Of a stretch of DNA of 22,807 nt, positions 14,939 to 21,484 are shown in pieces (within the stretch, counting starts at the first letter, position 1; each line of letters opens with the position of its first letter). The notes under the pieces were generated by a model. That model was given only the letters and a program-made list of their open reading frames with translations. It searched no databases and was not told the origin of the DNA. Both the position numbers and the translations under genes were made by a program. Source of the stretch: JAEZRQ01 sp049294415 (GTDB lineage Bacteria; Patescibacteriota; Patescibacteriia; Patescibacteriales; UBA12465); NCBI GenBank assembly GCA_049294415.1, contig JBAQCS010000001.1, positions 1 to 22,807 of the forward strand, read 5' to 3'.

Positions 14939-15928
14939 TTATCTAACGCCTACTGCCCTTCTAGCTTTTTCTAATGTCTCACTAGCAATCTTATTAGCGC
15001 TCTTTCGGCCATCTTCTAAAATATCTAATACTTGGCCATCTGATAAAGCATAATACTTGTCCTGGAAATCTTTCAAAAATTTAGCTACTACTTCAGCTAA
15101 ACCTTTTTTAAAATCACCATACCCTTTACCAACATATTCTTTTTCTATATTCTTAACAGTTTGTCCACTTAGGTATGAATAAATTGTTAATAAGTTAGCT
15201 ACAGCTGGTTTATTTTTTACATCATATTTAACTTCACTACCAGAATCAGTCACGGCGCGCATTATTTTTTTCTTAGCAGTTTCAATATCATCTAATAATT
15301 CAATGCAACCTAAACCAGCTTCGTCGCTCTTACTCATTTTTTTGGTTGGGTCCTGCAAGCTCATGACTCTGGCCCCTTCTTTTCTTATAACTGCTTCGGG
15401 TATCTTAAAAATTTCTGAGTAGTCTTTATTAAAACGACGGGCAATATCACGAGCTAATTCTACATGTTGTCTTTGATCTTCGCCAACTGGCACAATCTCA
15501 GTGTTATATAATAAGATATCAGCCGCCATTAAAACTGGGTAATCGTACAAACCAACAGTAGCTGATTCTTTATGAATACCAGCCTTATCTTTAAACTGGG
15601 TCATCTTATTCAAATCAGCAATACGAGCACCACAACAATTTAAAATCCAACCTAACTCAGTATGGGCTGACACATCAGATTGTTTAAACAAAATACAATT
15701 CTTAGGATTAATACCAGCTGCAATATAAGTCTTAATGAGTTCCATGGTTCTTAAGCGTAATTCATCCGGATTCTGTTTAACAGTAATAGCGTGGTAATCA
15801 ACTACACAAAAAATACAATCATATTTATCTTGCATCTCTACCCACTGGGAAAGAGCACCAATATAACCGCCGATGTTTAATCGTCCACTAGGTTTAATAC
15901 CTGAAAAAATTATTTTCTTATCACTCAT
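14939..15928 (-). CDS. trpS: tryptophanyl-tRNA synthetase
   Basis: The product has 329 residues, normal for bacterial TrpRS, and charges tRNA-Trp with tryptophan and ATP. The class I HIGH site appears as PSGRLNIGGYIGA (13-25), the KMSKS loop is complete (197-201, in DPTKKMSKSDEAG), and the VGEDQRQHVELARDIARRFN segment (148-167) is the family hallmark. The domain order is Rossmann fold then helical anticodon-binding part to residue 329. The gene stands alone on the minus strand. Its leader holds a promoter and then a terminator-like hairpin (15979-16005), so control by premature termination is possible. There is no Shine-Dalgarno. Confidence 0.96.
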   Translation of the reverse strand: MSDKKIIFSGIKPSGRLNIGGYIGALSQWVEMQDKYDCIFCVVDYHAITVKQNPDELRLRTMELIKTYIAAGINPKNCILFKQSDVSAHTELGWILNCCGARIADLNKMTQFKDKAGIHKESATVGLYDYPVLMAADILLYNTEIVPVGEDQRQHVELARDIARRFNKDYSEIFKIPEAVIRKEGARVMSLQDPTKKMSKSDEAGLGCIELLDDIETAKKKIMRAVTDSGSEVKYDVKNKPAVANLLTIYSYLSGQTVKNIEKEYVGKGYGDFKKGLAEVVAKFLKDFQDKYYALSDGQVLDILEDGRKSANKIASETLEKARRAVGVR

Positions 15929-15978
15929 ATTATTAATATTATAACTACATCTTATGATAAATTAGGTTTTTAGGCAAT

Positions 15979-16005
15979 AAAAAAAGACCCCTCTTCTGGG
16001 CCTTT
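15979..16005 (-). terminator. terminator-like hairpin inside the trpS leader
   Basis: On the minus strand AAAGGCCC (15998-16005) pairs with GGGTCTTT (15983-15990), one G-U, followed by seven U's. It lies between the promoter at 16026-16054 and the trpS ATG at 15928, so a transcript of only about 40 nt would end here unless read-through occurs. Confidence 0.65.
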
Positions 16006-16025
16006 CGCGTAACGTACCCACAAGC

Positions 16026-16054
16026 ATTGTAATGCCGCTTTTAAACTTAGTCAA
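16026..16054 (-). promoter_or_regulatory. promoter of the trpS leader
   Basis: On the minus strand TTGACT (16049-16054), 17 bp, TACAAT (16026-16031). Its -35 box lies 7 bp from the -35 of the divergent + strand promoter at 16062. Confidence 0.65.
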
Positions 16055-16061
16055 GTTTTTT

Positions 16062-16090
16062 TTGACAAAATTTTTAAACAGAATTAAGCT
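16062..16090 (+). promoter_or_regulatory. promoter of the tRNA-Pro unit
   Basis: TTGACA (16062-16067), 17 bp, TAAGCT (16085-16090). The -10 is poor, so the assignment rests mostly on the -35 and position. Confidence 0.45.
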
Positions 16091-16134
16091 TAGTAAAAAT
16101 AATTAACAAAAAATAAACTCTAACAATGCCTCTT

Positions 16135-16205
16135 CGGGCTGTAGTATAATGGCAGTACGCGTGCATGGGGTGCATGTAGCCCCGGTCCGATTCCGGGCAG
16201 CCCGA
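16135..16205 (+). tRNA. tRNA-Pro (anticodon GGG)
   Basis: This is a 71-nt cloverleaf. The acceptor CGGGCTG / CAGCCCG is perfectly paired with C1-G72 and discriminator A73, the identity set of tRNA-Pro. The anticodon arm CGTGC-ATGGGGT-GCATG gives GGG at 16167-16169 with the A32-U38 pair usual in this isoacceptor. The D arm has 3 bp (GTA/TAC) and the variable loop has 4 nt. The T loop is TCCGATT, so position 55, nearly always U, is C here. CCA is not encoded (the sequence after A73 is CAT). Confidence 0.9.
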
Positions 16206-16222
16206 CATGTTTTAAAAAATAT

Positions 16223-16624
16223 ATGAAAATATTTATCACCGCCAACTTCCAACGAGGAAGAAATAAAGAAGAAATTGAATATCTTTGCCAACTGGTAAAA
16301 TCAGCTGGTTTAGAAGATTTTTGCTTTATTCGCGATATAGAAAATTATCAAAAAATATTCAATGATCCTCAAGACTTAATGCAAAGAGCTAAAGAGGAAA
16401 TTAATAAATCTGATGCTTTATTAATAGATATAACCAATAAACCAACCGGACGAGCTATTGAAGCTGGCATAGCTTTTAGTCTTAATAAAAAAATAATTGT
16501 TATAGCTAAGAAAGGCACTAAAATTAAAGAGACTACTTCAGGTATAGCTACTCTAATTATTAAATATGACGACCTTAAAGAAATAGTTGTCCCCTTAAGA
16601 AAGTGGGCCAAGTCTAATAGATAG
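16223..16624 (+). CDS. nucleoside 2-deoxyribosyltransferase-like protein
   Basis: The product has 133 residues. The motif order MKIFITANF (1-9), DALLIDITNKPTGRAIEAGI (64-83) and KKIIVIAKKG (89-98) is that of the nucleoside 2-deoxyribosyltransferase fold: an N-terminal Rossmann-like strand, the D-[VIL]-[ST] strand, and the catalytic glutamate, here E80 in GRAIEAG. Family members swap bases on deoxyribonucleosides or hydrolyse deoxynucleotides (the DNPH1/Rcl type); which reaction applies is not decidable from sequence. The gene is wedged between two tRNA-Pro genes: it starts 17 bp after the first and stops 4 bp before the second, so all three are probably one transcript. There is no Shine-Dalgarno. 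Confidence 0.75.
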   Translation: MKIFITANFQRGRNKEEIEYLCQLVKSAGLEDFCFIRDIENYQKIFNDPQDLMQRAKEEINKSDALLIDITNKPTGRAIEAGIAFSLNKKIIVIAKKGTKIKETTSGIATLIIKYDDLKEIVVPLRKWAKSNR

Positions 16625-16628
16625 CAAG

Positions 16629-16702
16629 CGGACTGTGGTATAGTGGCATTACTTACGATTCGGGTTTGTATAATCCCGGTTCGATTCCGGGCAGTCCGAC
16701 CA
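16629..16702 (+). tRNA. tRNA-Pro (anticodon CGG)
   Basis: A 71-nt body (16629-16699) plus an encoded CCA (16700-16702). The acceptor CGGACTG / CAGTCCG has C1-G72 and A73 as for tRNA-Pro. The anticodon arm TACGA-TTCGGGT-TTGTA gives CGG (16661-16663). The T loop TTCGATT is normal. The acceptor, D arm and T arm closely resemble the GGG tRNA upstream, suggesting duplication. Confidence 0.88.
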
Positions 16703-16707
16703 TCAAT

Positions 16708-16732
16708 AAAAAGTCACAAGGAGTGATTTTTT
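16708..16732 (+). terminator. terminator of the tRNA-Pro unit
   Basis: AAAAAGTCAC (16708-16717) pairs with GTGATTTTTT (16723-16732), 10 bp with one G-U, loop AAGGA, with the T run within the right arm. Confidence 0.75.
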
Positions 16733-16792
16733 ATTAAAATTATTTCTTAAATTAGACTTAAAATTTGGCCAATATAGCCATATCTGTCAACC

Positions 16793-16821
16793 TTGCCAAA
16801 AATCGCAAATGATTATATAAT
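16793..16821 (+). promoter_or_regulatory. promoter of the LCP-der unit
   Basis: TTGCCA (16793-16798), 17 bp, perfect TATAAT (16816-16821). The leader of about 50 nt carries the hairpin GACTCA / TGAGTT (16854-16859 with 16865-16870) followed by ATTTTT just before ATG 16880. Confidence 0.7.
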
Positions 16822-16879
16822 GACTGAGTAAAAAAATTCAGTAATTCAATATTGACTCAGCTCTTGAGTTATTTTTAAT

Positions 16880-18325
16880 ATGATTGATTTCAAACAAGGA
16901 ATGGAAACAGAGGAAGATGTTTCTGGCGAATATAAAACAAAAAAAAGCCGAAAGTTTATTACTTATATAGGTATTATTGTTATAGTAGCTTGTATTTTTG
17001 CTGGAAAAGTGATAATGTCAGGACCTAGTGGAGACTCTTGGTTTAATATTAGCTCAATATTTTCTAAGATGGCCCACATTACCACTGCTGAAGATAAAAA
17101 ATTAATTGGTGAAGAAAATGACCGTATTAATATTTTATTAATTGGTATGGGTGGTAAAAACCATGATGGTGGATATTTGGCTGATACTATTATGTTATTG
17201 AGTCTTAAACCATCCACTAAACAGGTGTCGATGATTTCGATTCCAAGAGATACAACCGTACCAGTTGAAGGCGGGGCTTGGCGTAAAGTTAATTCCATTA
17301 ATGCTACAGCTGAGAAAAAGGAGTCAGGTAGTGGTGGAGCTGCTATGACCTCAGCCTTAAGTGAAATTTTAGGAACACCAATAACTTATTATGTACGTGC
17401 TGATTTTCAAGGTTTTATCAATATTGTAGATGAAATGAAAGGCGTAGAAGTTAATGTAGAAAATACCTTAGATGATTATAGCTATCCTATAATGGGCAGA
17501 GAGGATGATCCTGACTACTATTCCCGTTATGAACACTTACATGTGGAAGCAGGACCTCAAAAAATGGATGGATCACTTGCTTTAAAATTTGCTAGAAGTC
17601 GTCATGGAATAGGTAAAGAAGGAACTGATTTTGCTCGTGCCAAGAGACAACAACTAATTTTACAAGCGGTTAAAGATAAATTGCTTTCTAAAAGTACTTT
17701 ACTTAAACCAACTATGATTGTAAAAATTTCTAATCAATTGAGTGAACACATTGATACTAATTTAGGTGTTAGAGAAATGTTATTACTATGGGATGATTAT
17801 AAAAATGTGGACCGTAGTAATATTATTAATGAAGTAATTGATAATCAAGATAATGGTTTATTAATTGATTCTCGTGGCGAAGATGGGGCCTATCTATTAG
17901 TTCCTAAGAGTGGTAATTTTAATCAAATCAAATCATTTGTTCAAAATATTTTTGGTGACAGCACAACTCCCAACAAAGTTGTTGACGTCAAACCAATTGA
18001 AGGTCAAGTTAAATTACAAATTATAAATGGTACCTGGATAACAGGCTTAGCTAGTCAAGTAGCTAGTAAATTAGATCCTTATAATTTTAAAGAAGCTAAA
18101 ATAAGTAATGGTACTGAAAGAAATTTTATTACCAGCGCTATTTACGACTTATCATATGGTAAGAACGATCAGGCTATCAAATCATTATCAGAATTAACTG
18201 GAGCTAAATTAGCTTATGATAACCCTAGTTGGTTAGAAACTCTAAAAAGTGGCTCCTCAACTCCTGAAATAGTTTTAATTCTAGGAACAGATGCACAAAG
18301 CTGGGAAATAAAGCCGGCTAAATAA
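16880..18325 (+). CDS. LytR-CpsA-Psr (LCP) family protein with LytR_C domain
   Basis: The product has 481 residues. A short cytoplasmic N-terminus and one membrane helix (about 27-47) place the rest outside. The LCP domain spans about 82-262: LLIGMGG (87-92), ADTIMLLS with the metal-binding aspartate D102, SIPRDT (120-125), and the ARSRHG...DFARAKRQQ block (238-258) with the arginines that hold the polyprenyl pyrophosphate. A C-terminal LytR_C domain (about 370-470, VKLQIINGTWITGLA) follows. LCP enzymes move glycans from a lipid carrier to peptidoglycan or to proteins. It lies 4 bp before der, and a functional tie with the O-antigen-ligase-like gene elsewhere in the window is plausible. Confidence 0.92.
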   Translation: MIDFKQGMETEEDVSGEYKTKKSRKFITYIGIIVIVACIFAGKVIMSGPSGDSWFNISSIFSKMAHITTAEDKKLIGEENDRINILLIGMGGKNHDGGYLADTIMLLSLKPSTKQVSMISIPRDTTVPVEGGAWRKVNSINATAEKKESGSGGAAMTSALSEILGTPITYYVRADFQGFINIVDEMKGVEVNVENTLDDYSYPIMGREDDPDYYSRYEHLHVEAGPQKMDGSLALKFARSRHGIGKEGTDFARAKRQQLILQAVKDKLLSKSTLLKPTMIVKISNQLSEHIDTNLGVREMLLLWDDYKNVDRSNIINEVIDNQDNGLLIDSRGEDGAYLLVPKSGNFNQIKSFVQNIFGDSTTPNKVVDVKPIEGQVKLQIINGTWITGLASQVASKLDPYNFKEAKISNGTERNFITSAIYDLSYGKNDQAIKSLSELTGAKLAYDNPSWLETLKSGSSTPEIVLILGTDAQSWEIKPAK

Positions 18326-18329
18326 TAAA

Positions 18330-19799
18330 ATGAATAATCCAAATAAAAACATGCCCTTAGTCGCCCTATTAGGACGCACTAACGTCGGCAAATCAACTCT
18401 CTTTAACTGCTTGACTGAAAAACAACAAGCACTTATTTCTGATATCGCCGGCACTACTCGTGACAGTAATTACGGTAAAATTTCCTGGAACAATCATGAA
18501 TTCCAATTAGTAGATACAGCCGGAATAATTGATGCTAAACACTTGTCAAAAAATCCTGATAAAAAAAGTCGTGATATTGATTCCCTAGCTCAAAGACAAG
18601 CTAGATTAACTATTGATAATGCTGATTTAATTTTATTTGTACTTGACAACCGAACAGGTTTATTAACTGAAGATTTGCAATTAGCTGATGCTCTAAAAAA
18701 GAATCCAGCCTTATCTAAAAAAACTGTTCTAGTAGCTAACAAAGTAGATAGTCAAAAATATGCTTCTGAAGCTGCTACTTTTAATAAATTAGGTTTAGGA
18801 GAACCGATTTCAGTTTCTTCTGTTACTGGTTCTGGAACTGGAGATTTATTGGACGCTTTAATTATTAGATTAAAACCATTATTTATCGAGGATGATTCTG
18901 AGGAAATATTTTATAATAAAAAAGAAAGAGGTTATGAAGTAGAAGGCGCTGAAGAAGAAAAAGAAGAAAGAAAACATGGCCGCAATAAAGATGAAATTAA
19001 TGTTTGTATTATTGGTAAACCAAATGTTGGTAAATCATCATTACTTAATTCTATTTTAGGCTACGAAAGAGTAATCGTTAGCGATGAACCTCACACTACT
19101 CGCGAACCTCAAGACACTTTAGTAGAATGGAAAGATAAAAAAGTTCGCTTTGTCGATACAGCTGGTATCTCCAAACATGGTCATAAAGGTGACGGCTTAG
19201 AAACTATTGGTATTGGCAAGTCATTACACGCTTTAGATCGAGCTGATGTAGTTTTAATGGTGGTTGATATCAGTGAACCATTAACTCATCAAGATGCTAA
19301 GATTGTCGGTGAGGCTATTGAACGCCATAAAAGCTTAATTCTTATTGCCAATAAGTGGGATAAAATAGAAGAAAAAAATACTAAGAAATGGACTGAAGAA
19401 ATCTATCACGAGTTTCCTTTTGCACTATGGGCACCTATTCAATTTATCTCTGCTAAAACTGGTATGAAGGTTAATAAAATCATGGATTTAGTTACCTCAC
19501 TAGCTGAAGCTCGTAAAATTGAGATTAGTGACTCTCAACTACAAAAATTCTTGAGTAAAATTGTTAAAATTCATTTACCAGCTAAAGGTAAAGGATTGAA
19601 AGCTCCTAGAATTTATGAGTTTACTCAAGTCAGAAGTAACCCACCAATGTTTAATATCAGAATTGGTTCTAAAGATAACTTACACTTCTCTTACGTACGT
19701 TTTATGGAAAACAGATTAAGAGAAAAATATGGTTTCACTGGTACTCCAGTTAAAATGACCGTAGTTAAAAATAGAAAAGTTCACGGCACTGCTTCCTAA
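18330..19799 (+). CDS. der: ribosome assembly GTPase Der (EngA)
   Basis: The product has 489 residues with two GTPase domains in tandem and a C-terminal KH-like domain, the unique Der layout; it works in 50S subunit maturation. G domain 1 has GRTNVGKS (15-22), DTAG (62-65) and NKVD (137-140). G domain 2 has GKPNVGKS (229-236), DTAG (276-279) and NKWD (341-344). The linker between them (about 185-222) is unusually charged, EGAEEEKEERKHGRNKDE. In the second domain the usual TTRD after switch I reads TTRE. The start is 4 bp after the LCP stop, so the pair is co-transcribed and probably coupled. A terminator follows at 19807. Confidence 0.96.
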   Translation: MNNPNKNMPLVALLGRTNVGKSTLFNCLTEKQQALISDIAGTTRDSNYGKISWNNHEFQLVDTAGIIDAKHLSKNPDKKSRDIDSLAQRQARLTIDNADLILFVLDNRTGLLTEDLQLADALKKNPALSKKTVLVANKVDSQKYASEAATFNKLGLGEPISVSSVTGSGTGDLLDALIIRLKPLFIEDDSEEIFYNKKERGYEVEGAEEEKEERKHGRNKDEINVCIIGKPNVGKSSLLNSILGYERVIVSDEPHTTREPQDTLVEWKDKKVRFVDTAGISKHGHKGDGLETIGIGKSLHALDRADVVLMVVDISEPLTHQDAKIVGEAIERHKSLILIANKWDKIEEKNTKKWTEEIYHEFPFALWAPIQFISAKTGMKVNKIMDLVTSLAEARKIEISDSQLQKFLSKIVKIHLPAKGKGLKAPRIYEFTQVRSNPPMFNIRIGSKDNLHFSYVRFMENRLREKYGFTGTPVKMTVVKNRKVHGTAS

Positions 19800-19806
19800 T
19801 AAAAAT

Positions 19807-19831
19807 TCTCCAGACAACTGGAGATTTTTTT
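19807..19831 (+). terminator. terminator of the LCP-der unit
   Basis: TCTCCAG (19807-19813 region) pairs with CTGGAGA (19818-19824), tetraloop ACAA, followed by a run of T's. Confidence 0.8.
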
Positions 19832-20016
19832 ATTTATTGATAAATTGCTTTATCCACCATTACCACTATTTCAGTACAAAAAATAACAATAATAAACCTA
19901 TATTAAAATTAGTAGCTAACTAACTGATAAAAACAGAAAAACTGGCTAATTAATTATTTAATAATCTTTTATCTTTTATTTATCGCCCCTTAAGTGCAAT
20001 TTAACTATCAATATTG

Positions 20017-20022
20017 TATAAT
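20017..20022 (+). promoter_or_regulatory. -10 box for pth
   Basis: A perfect TATAAT lies about 28 bp before ATG 20051; the -35 is weak. The predicted start near 20029 rules out the upstream in-frame ATG at 19994 as the pth start. The 220 bp before it hold nothing else I can name. Confidence 0.5.
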
Positions 20023-20050
20023 AAAACCAATACTAAAAAAGAATAAATAT

Positions 20051-20593
20051 ATGAAAATTATTGTCGGTCTAGGTAACCCTGGAGAACAATACGAAAAAAA
20101 TCGTCATAATGTCGGCTTCATGGCCTTAGACTTATTACTTGGTCCAGTCAAATGGCAAAATAATAAAAAATTTCAAGCTCTTACTTATGAAACCGGCGAC
20201 ACTATTTATATCAAGCCTCAAACTTATATGAATAAATCCGGTGAAGCAGTTAGAGCTATTATGTCTTATTACGGTTTATTACCAAAGAAATTAGTTGTCT
20301 TTGCTAAAAAAGATAGTGACTTAACCGACATCTTAACAGTTATTCAAGATGATATAGATATTGAAATCGGCAAATGGAAAGTCAGTAATGATTCCAGAAG
20401 TGGCGGACATAACGGCATTCAATCTATCATTAATCATTTGCACACTAAGAATTTTAAACGTTTAAAAATAGGTGTGAAAAATGAATTACTAAGAACGAGA
20501 ATTCCAGCTGAAAAATTTGTTTTACAAAATTTCAACCATGAGGAAAAAGAAGTGATAGAAAAAATCTTGAAAGAAGCTATCCTTTCTATTTAA
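20051..20593 (+). CDS. pth: peptidyl-tRNA hydrolase
   Basis: The product has 180 residues and frees tRNA from peptidyl-tRNA released during translation. Catalytic residues are present: N9 (GLGNPG), H19 (NRHNVGF), and the aspartate of VIQDDID, with the SGGHNGIQSI substrate loop. The frame is open from 19994, but I chose ATG 20051 because MKIIVGLGNPG is the family start and the longer form would begin before the likely transcription start. Compared with the family an extra stretch of about 14 residues (KLVVFAKKDSDLTDILT) sits before VIQDDID. It stands alone, with a long inverted repeat right after its stop. Confidence 0.95.
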   Translation: MKIIVGLGNPGEQYEKNRHNVGFMALDLLLGPVKWQNNKKFQALTYETGDTIYIKPQTYMNKSGEAVRAIMSYYGLLPKKLVVFAKKDSDLTDILTVIQDDIDIEIGKWKVSNDSRSGGHNGIQSIINHLHTKNFKRLKIGVKNELLRTRIPAEKFVLQNFNHEEKEVIEKILKEAILSI

Positions 20594-20600
20594 AAAAAGC

Positions 20601-20682
20601 GTCCAGAGTTCTGCCTAAATAATTATTTAAATTAAGTTACGGAGGGGCAACTTGATAATAATTTTTAGGCAAAATTCTGGAC
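20601..20682. repeat. 82-nt imperfect inverted repeat (large hairpin)
   Basis: GTCCAGAGTT (20601-20610) pairs with the far end AATTCTGGAC region (20673-20682, one G-T), then TGCCTAAA (20612-20619) with TTTAGGCA, then AATTATT with AATAATT: about 25 bp in three blocks, with one mismatch and one bulge. The 29-nt loop holds a second 5-bp stem AAGTT/AACTT presenting ACGGAGGGGC. There is no T run after it, so it does not look like a simple terminator. Confidence 0.7.
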
Positions 20683-20699
20683 ACTAATTACATTTCTAC

Positions 20700-20765
20700 T
20701 GCTAATATCTTAATATAGACTAGATGAATTAGCAACTAATACCCTGTTCTCCCGACTGGGTATTA
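20700..20765 (+). promoter_or_regulatory. structured leader upstream of dprA
   Basis: There are two stems in a row: TGCTAAT/ATTAGCA (20700-20706 with 20728-20734) and TAATACCC/GGGTATTA (20737-20744 with 20758-20765, 13-nt loop). No strong promoter is seen between pth and dprA, so this could be a leader or the remains of one. The function is not known. Confidence 0.35.
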
Positions 20766-20781
20766 TTGTATTAAAAATAAT

Positions 20782-21441
20782 ATGACAGATTATGAAATAA
20801 AAAAAATTACCATTAATGATCCGCTCTATCCACCACTTTTAAAAGAAATAAATAATCCGCCTAAGCAGTTATACTATGTAGGAAAATTTCCTGAAGTAAA
20901 CTTATTTCCCCTAGCTATTGTTGGTAGTCGTCAAAGCGATAAATATGGTGAAGACTCTCTATCATATCTGCTATCTGCGGAAATTTTAGATAAAACTTTA
21001 ATTATCAGTGGTTTAGCTAGAGGTATAGACACTAAGGCTCACTTATTAGCTCATCATACCATTGCCGTGTTAGGTACTGGTTTAGATAAGGCTAGCTTTT
21101 ATCCACCTGAGAATTGGGCATTATGTCAAAGTATAGTGGACAGAGGCGGGCTAGTTATTTCTGAATATGCACCAGGGACTAAAGCTAATTACTTCCATTT
21201 TCCACAACGCAACAGAATAATAGCCGGACTAAGCCAAGCTGTATTAGTCGTACAGGCTAAAAAACGCTCTGGGGCACTCATAACTGCTCGTTTAGCATTA
21301 GAAGATGGTCGAGATGTTTTGGCTGTTCCTGGGCCAATTTTTAACGAATTAAGCCTCGGTGTTAATCAGTTAATTGCCCAAGGAGCGATTCCTATTACTA
21401 GTCCAGACGATTTAAAACAGTGCTTGACAGAGAATTCATAA
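20782..21441 (+). CDS. dprA: DNA-processing protein DprA, compact form
   Basis: The product has 219 residues, essentially only the Rossmann-like DprA/Smf core. DprA loads RecA on incoming single-stranded DNA in natural transformation. Conserved parts: YYVG (31-34), AIVGSR (45-50), SGLARGID (76-83), the FPQRNRIIAGLS block (140-151), SGALITA (163-169) and VPGP with GVNQLIAQGA (182-202). The usual GxGxD...YP element reads GTGLDKASFYP. The N-terminal SAM-like and C-terminal winged-helix domains of longer DprA proteins are absent, making this a minimal form as often seen in small genomes. It is followed by topA after 43 bp, an arrangement common in bacteria. Confidence 0.93.
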   Translation: MTDYEIKKITINDPLYPPLLKEINNPPKQLYYVGKFPEVNLFPLAIVGSRQSDKYGEDSLSYLLSAEILDKTLIISGLARGIDTKAHLLAHHTIAVLGTGLDKASFYPPENWALCQSIVDRGGLVISEYAPGTKANYFHFPQRNRIIAGLSQAVLVVQAKKRSGALITARLALEDGRDVLAVPGPIFNELSLGVNQLIAQGAIPITSPDDLKQCLTENS

Positions 21442-21451
21442 ATAGTACACT
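21424..21451 (+). promoter_or_regulatory. possible topA promoter within the dprA end
   Basis: TTGACA (21424-21429), 16 bp, TACACT (21446-21451). A stray TATAAT follows at 21455-21460 without a -35. topA may also simply be read from the dprA transcript. Confidence 0.35.
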
Positions 21452-21484
21452 AGTTATAATGGCTTAAAAATTCTAAATTAAAAT

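Noticed and set aside
15979..16054. A T-box riboswitch in front of trpS
   Set aside because: The leader between promoter and terminator is only about 40 nt, without room for stem I, and the GGGTACGTTACGCG segment resembles the T-box sequence only loosely.
16103..16291. A 62-codon minus-strand frame across tRNA-Pro(GGG)
   Set aside because: It overlaps a clear tRNA and the start of the next gene.
19994..20050. Upstream extension of pth by 19 codons
   Set aside because: It begins before the likely transcription start, and MKIIVGLGNPG at 20051 is the family start.
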